Positions 7,264 to 8,852 of a DNA stretch of 8,852 nt are shown here, piece after piece. The position numbers and the translations under genes are program-made. The notes below the pieces were generated by a model, which made no database searches, had not been told where the DNA came from, and was given only the letters and a program-made list of their open reading frames with translations. Positions within the stretch are counted from its first letter, which is position 1. The number at the start of each line of letters is the position of its first letter. The stretch spans positions 1 to 8,852 of the forward strand of contig JAFRNO010000484.1 in the NCBI GenBank assembly GCA_017430155.1, given 5' to 3'. The stretch is from Kiritimatiellia bacterium (GTDB lineage: Bacteria > Verrucomicrobiota > Kiritimatiellia > RFP12 > UBA1067).

Positions 7264-7292
7264 TTGAGCGCCGAAGGGGGATTTGGTAAACT
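7264..7292 (+). promoter_or_regulatory. Putative promoter of glycyl-tRNA synthetase gene
   Basis: TTGAGC (7264-7269) and TAAACT (7287-7292) are 17 bp apart, each matching four of six consensus bases. The predicted start near 7299 gives a leader of about 55 bases. Its -35 is only 3 bp from the -35 position of the divergent phosphodiesterase promoter, so the two could compete for polymerase. Confidence 0.45.
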
Positions 7293-7309
7293 ATGCGGCC
7301 TTGCGCGGG

Positions 7310-7331
7310 GCGGCAATCCAGCCGTTGCCGC
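7310..7331 (+). other. Hairpin in the glycyl-tRNA synthetase leader
   Basis: GCGGCAA (7310-7316) and TTGCCGC (7325-7331) form a perfect 7 bp stem with an 8-base loop, inside the predicted leader and ending 22 bases before the ATG. A GCGGC at 7295-7299 could pair alternatively with the GCCGC of the right arm, although it straddles the predicted transcription start. No T-run follows, so it is not an obvious attenuator, and it is far too small for a T-box. Confidence 0.4.
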
Positions 7332-7353
7332 AGAAAAGAGAAAGAACACGAAC

Positions 7354-8852
7354 ATGGCAGAAGAGAACAAGTCGAGCCTCGACCCGCTCGCCGCGCTGTG
7401 CAAGCGCCGCGGGTTCATCTATCATTCGTCGGAAATCTACGGCGGCATGCCGGGATTCTGGGACTACGGTCCGCTCGGCTGCGAGCTGAAGCAGAACGTC
7501 AAGCAGGCCTGGTGGCAGTTCACCGTGCGCGGCCGCGAGGACGTGGCAGGGCTCGACGCGACGATCATCATGCACCCGAAGATCTGGAAGGCGAGCGGCC
7601 ACCTCGACACGTTCGCCGACCCGATGACGATGTGCAAGCAGTGCAAGAAGCTCATGCGCGCCGACCAGATCGACGACATCCGCGCGGAACTCGGCAAGAA
7701 GGCGGCGGCGGTGAATCCCGCGTACGCGCTCTCGTGTCCGCACTGCGGTGGCGAGATGACGGAGCCGAAGCCGTTCAACCTCATGTTCAAGACGGTGGTC
7801 GGCCCGATCGACGACCCGTCGAACGTCGCCTACCTCCGTCCCGAGACGGCGCAGGCCATCTTCGCGCAGTTCACGAACGTCCTTTCCACCTCGCGCCAGC
7901 AGGTGCCGTTCGGCATCGCGCAGATGGGCAAGAGCTTCCGCAACGAGGTGACGCCGCGCAACTACACGTTCCGCAGCCGCGAGTTCGAGCAGATGGAGCT
8001 CGAATTCTTCATCCGTCCCGACGAGGCGGTGGAGATCCTGCACGGCCACGTCGTGACGCTCGCCGACAACCCCGACCTCAACGGTCCCGTGCAGGACGAC
8101 TGGGGCTGGGAGGTGTGGCACAAGTACTGGGTTGAGCAGCGCAAGAAGTTCCTCAACGCGGTCGGCCTCCCCACCGAACATTTCGTGGAGTACTGGCAGA
8201 AGCCGGACGAGCTCGCCCACTACGCCCGCGCGTGCGTGGACATCGAGTACGACTTCCCGTTCGGGCGCCAGGAGCTGGAGGGCATCGCGGCCCGCAGCGA
8301 CTTCGACCTCACCCAGCACCAGAAACACTCCGGCGAGAGCCAGATGGTGTTCGACGACCCGCTCAAGCAGGCCGCGAAGAAGCTGGACGACGCGGCGCGC
8401 AAGGCCTTCGTCGAGAAGGTGCAGTCCGCCTGGGTGGCGCGCGGCAAGGACCCGCTCGCGGCCGAGAAGTTCTGCCTCAACCTCTTCGACGGCAAGTACG
8501 TGCCGCACGTGATCGAGCCCTCGGCCGGCGTGGACCGCCTCATGCTCGCGCTCCTCTGCGAAGCGTACGAGGAGCAGAAGCTCACGGACGAGAAGGGCAA
8601 GGAGGACGTCCGCACGGTGCTGCACTTCCATCCGAAGGTGGCGCCCGTGAAGGTGGCCGTGTTCCCGCTCGTCAAGAAGGACGAGGCGTGCTTCAACATG
8701 GCGCGCGAGATCTTCGGGAAGCTCCGCCGGAAGGTGAACTGCTTCTGGGACGCGTCCGGCCAGATCGGCCGCCGCTACCGCCGCCAGGACGAGGCGGGCA
8801 CGCCATGGTGCATCACGGTGGACCCCGACTCGCCGAAGGACGGTAAGTTCAC
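7354..8852 (+). CDS. glyQS: Glycyl-tRNA synthetase, single-chain dimeric (class II) type, 3' end cut by window
   Basis: Charges tRNA-Gly with glycine in the cytoplasm using ATP. 499 codons are present and the frame is open at the window edge; the family is usually a few dozen residues longer, so only the end of the anticodon-binding domain is missing. The start of the catalytic domain is typical (RRGFIYHSSEIYGG, FWDYGPLG, residues 18-42). An insertion carries a zinc-knuckle-like Cys pair set, Cys94-x2-Cys97 and Cys128-x2-Cys131. The substrate segment LRPETAQ is followed by class II motif 2 (FRNEVTPRNYTFRSREFEQME, Arg196 and Glu198) and motif 3 (EPSAGVDRLM, Arg395). The anticodon-binding domain begins near VAPVKVAVFPL. 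This is the eukaryote/archaea-like alpha2 form, not the glyQ plus glyS alpha2beta2 form. The ATG is preceded by purine-rich AGAAAAGAGAAAGAA but no strong Shine-Dalgarno. It diverges from the phosphodiesterase gene. Confidence 0.96.
   Translation, partial: MAEENKSSLDPLAALCKRRGFIYHSSEIYGGMPGFWDYGPLGCELKQNVKQAWWQFTVRGREDVAGLDATIIMHPKIWKASGHLDTFADPMTMCKQCKKLMRADQIDDIRAELGKKAAAVNPAYALSCPHCGGEMTEPKPFNLMFKTVVGPIDDPSNVAYLRPETAQAIFAQFTNVLSTSRQQVPFGIAQMGKSFRNEVTPRNYTFRSREFEQMELEFFIRPDEAVEILHGHVVTLADNPDLNGPVQDDWGWEVWHKYWVEQRKKFLNAVGLPTEHFVEYWQKPDELAHYARACVDIEYDFPFGRQELEGIAARSDFDLTQHQKHSGESQMVFDDPLKQAAKKLDDAARKAFVEKVQSAWVARGKDPLAAEKFCLNLFDGKYVPHVIEPSAGVDRLMLALLCEAYEEQKLTDEKGKEDVRTVLHFHPKVAPVKVAVFPLVKKDEACFNMAREIFGKLRRKVNCFWDASGQIGRRYRRQDEAGTPWCITVDPDSPKDGKF

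Noticed and set aside
6266..7267. 333-codon open frame on the + strand opposite the phosphodiesterase
   Set aside because: The sequence is low-complexity Val/Leu/Glu/Gly/Arg. The minus strand has all superfamily catalytic residues, a signal peptide and a Shine-Dalgarno.
7293..7353. T-box or other aminoacyl-tRNA-sensing leader before the synthetase
   Set aside because: The predicted leader is about 55 bases, far shorter than a T-box, with no specifier loop, no T-box sequence and no terminator.
7291..8631. 446-codon open frame antisense to glycyl-tRNA synthetase
   Set aside because: It mirrors codons of a clearly conserved synthetase and shows only Arg/Leu/Glu/Val-rich sequence.

Overview
This is an 8.85 kb, GC-rich bacterial window with three protein genes and short intergenic gaps. 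I see no RNA gene, CRISPR array, insertion sequence or phage gene. The best guess for the source is a PVC-superphylum bacterium, most likely Kiritimatiellota (Verrucomicrobia relatives common in animal guts). That rests on family knowledge: a giant exported protease mixing InlB-type repeats with 'NTVWWTWTAP' PPC-like beta modules, a cysteine-rich lipoprotein-like phosphodiesterase, and a single-chain glycyl-tRNA synthetase. The assignment is an inference and was not tested by a search.

Layout. Positions 1-157 hold no convincing gene. A sigma70-type promoter with both boxes at consensus and an extended -10 (158-187) lies directly before a 2013-residue Sec-exported subtilisin-like (S8) protease (194-6235, +). 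Behind the protease domain come a beta domain, three InlB-type repeats alternating with three PPC-like modules, a short BspA-type leucine-rich segment, Ig-like segments and an unassigned C-terminal region. Only 36 bp separate it from a convergent gene (6272-7198, -) for an alkaline-phosphatase-superfamily phosphodiesterase, probably a lipoprotein. A 155 bp intergenic region then carries back-to-back promoters: one with an extended -10 for the phosphodiesterase, and a weaker one for a rightward glycyl-tRNA synthetase gene (7354 to beyond the window end). The synthetase leader has a 7 bp hairpin.

How the parts relate. The three genes look like separate transcription units, not a pathway: a secreted protein degrader or adhesive surface protein, an envelope phosphoester hydrolase, and a housekeeping tRNA synthetase. 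The most notable observations are the promoter geometry, which places the predicted transcription start on the protease start codon (a leaderless mRNA); a competing in-frame TTG start with a perfect Shine-Dalgarno; the modular duplication inside the protease, marked by a 32 bp exact repeat at a 600 bp offset; and the unassigned C-terminal region. I did not find evidence for a new multi-gene system.
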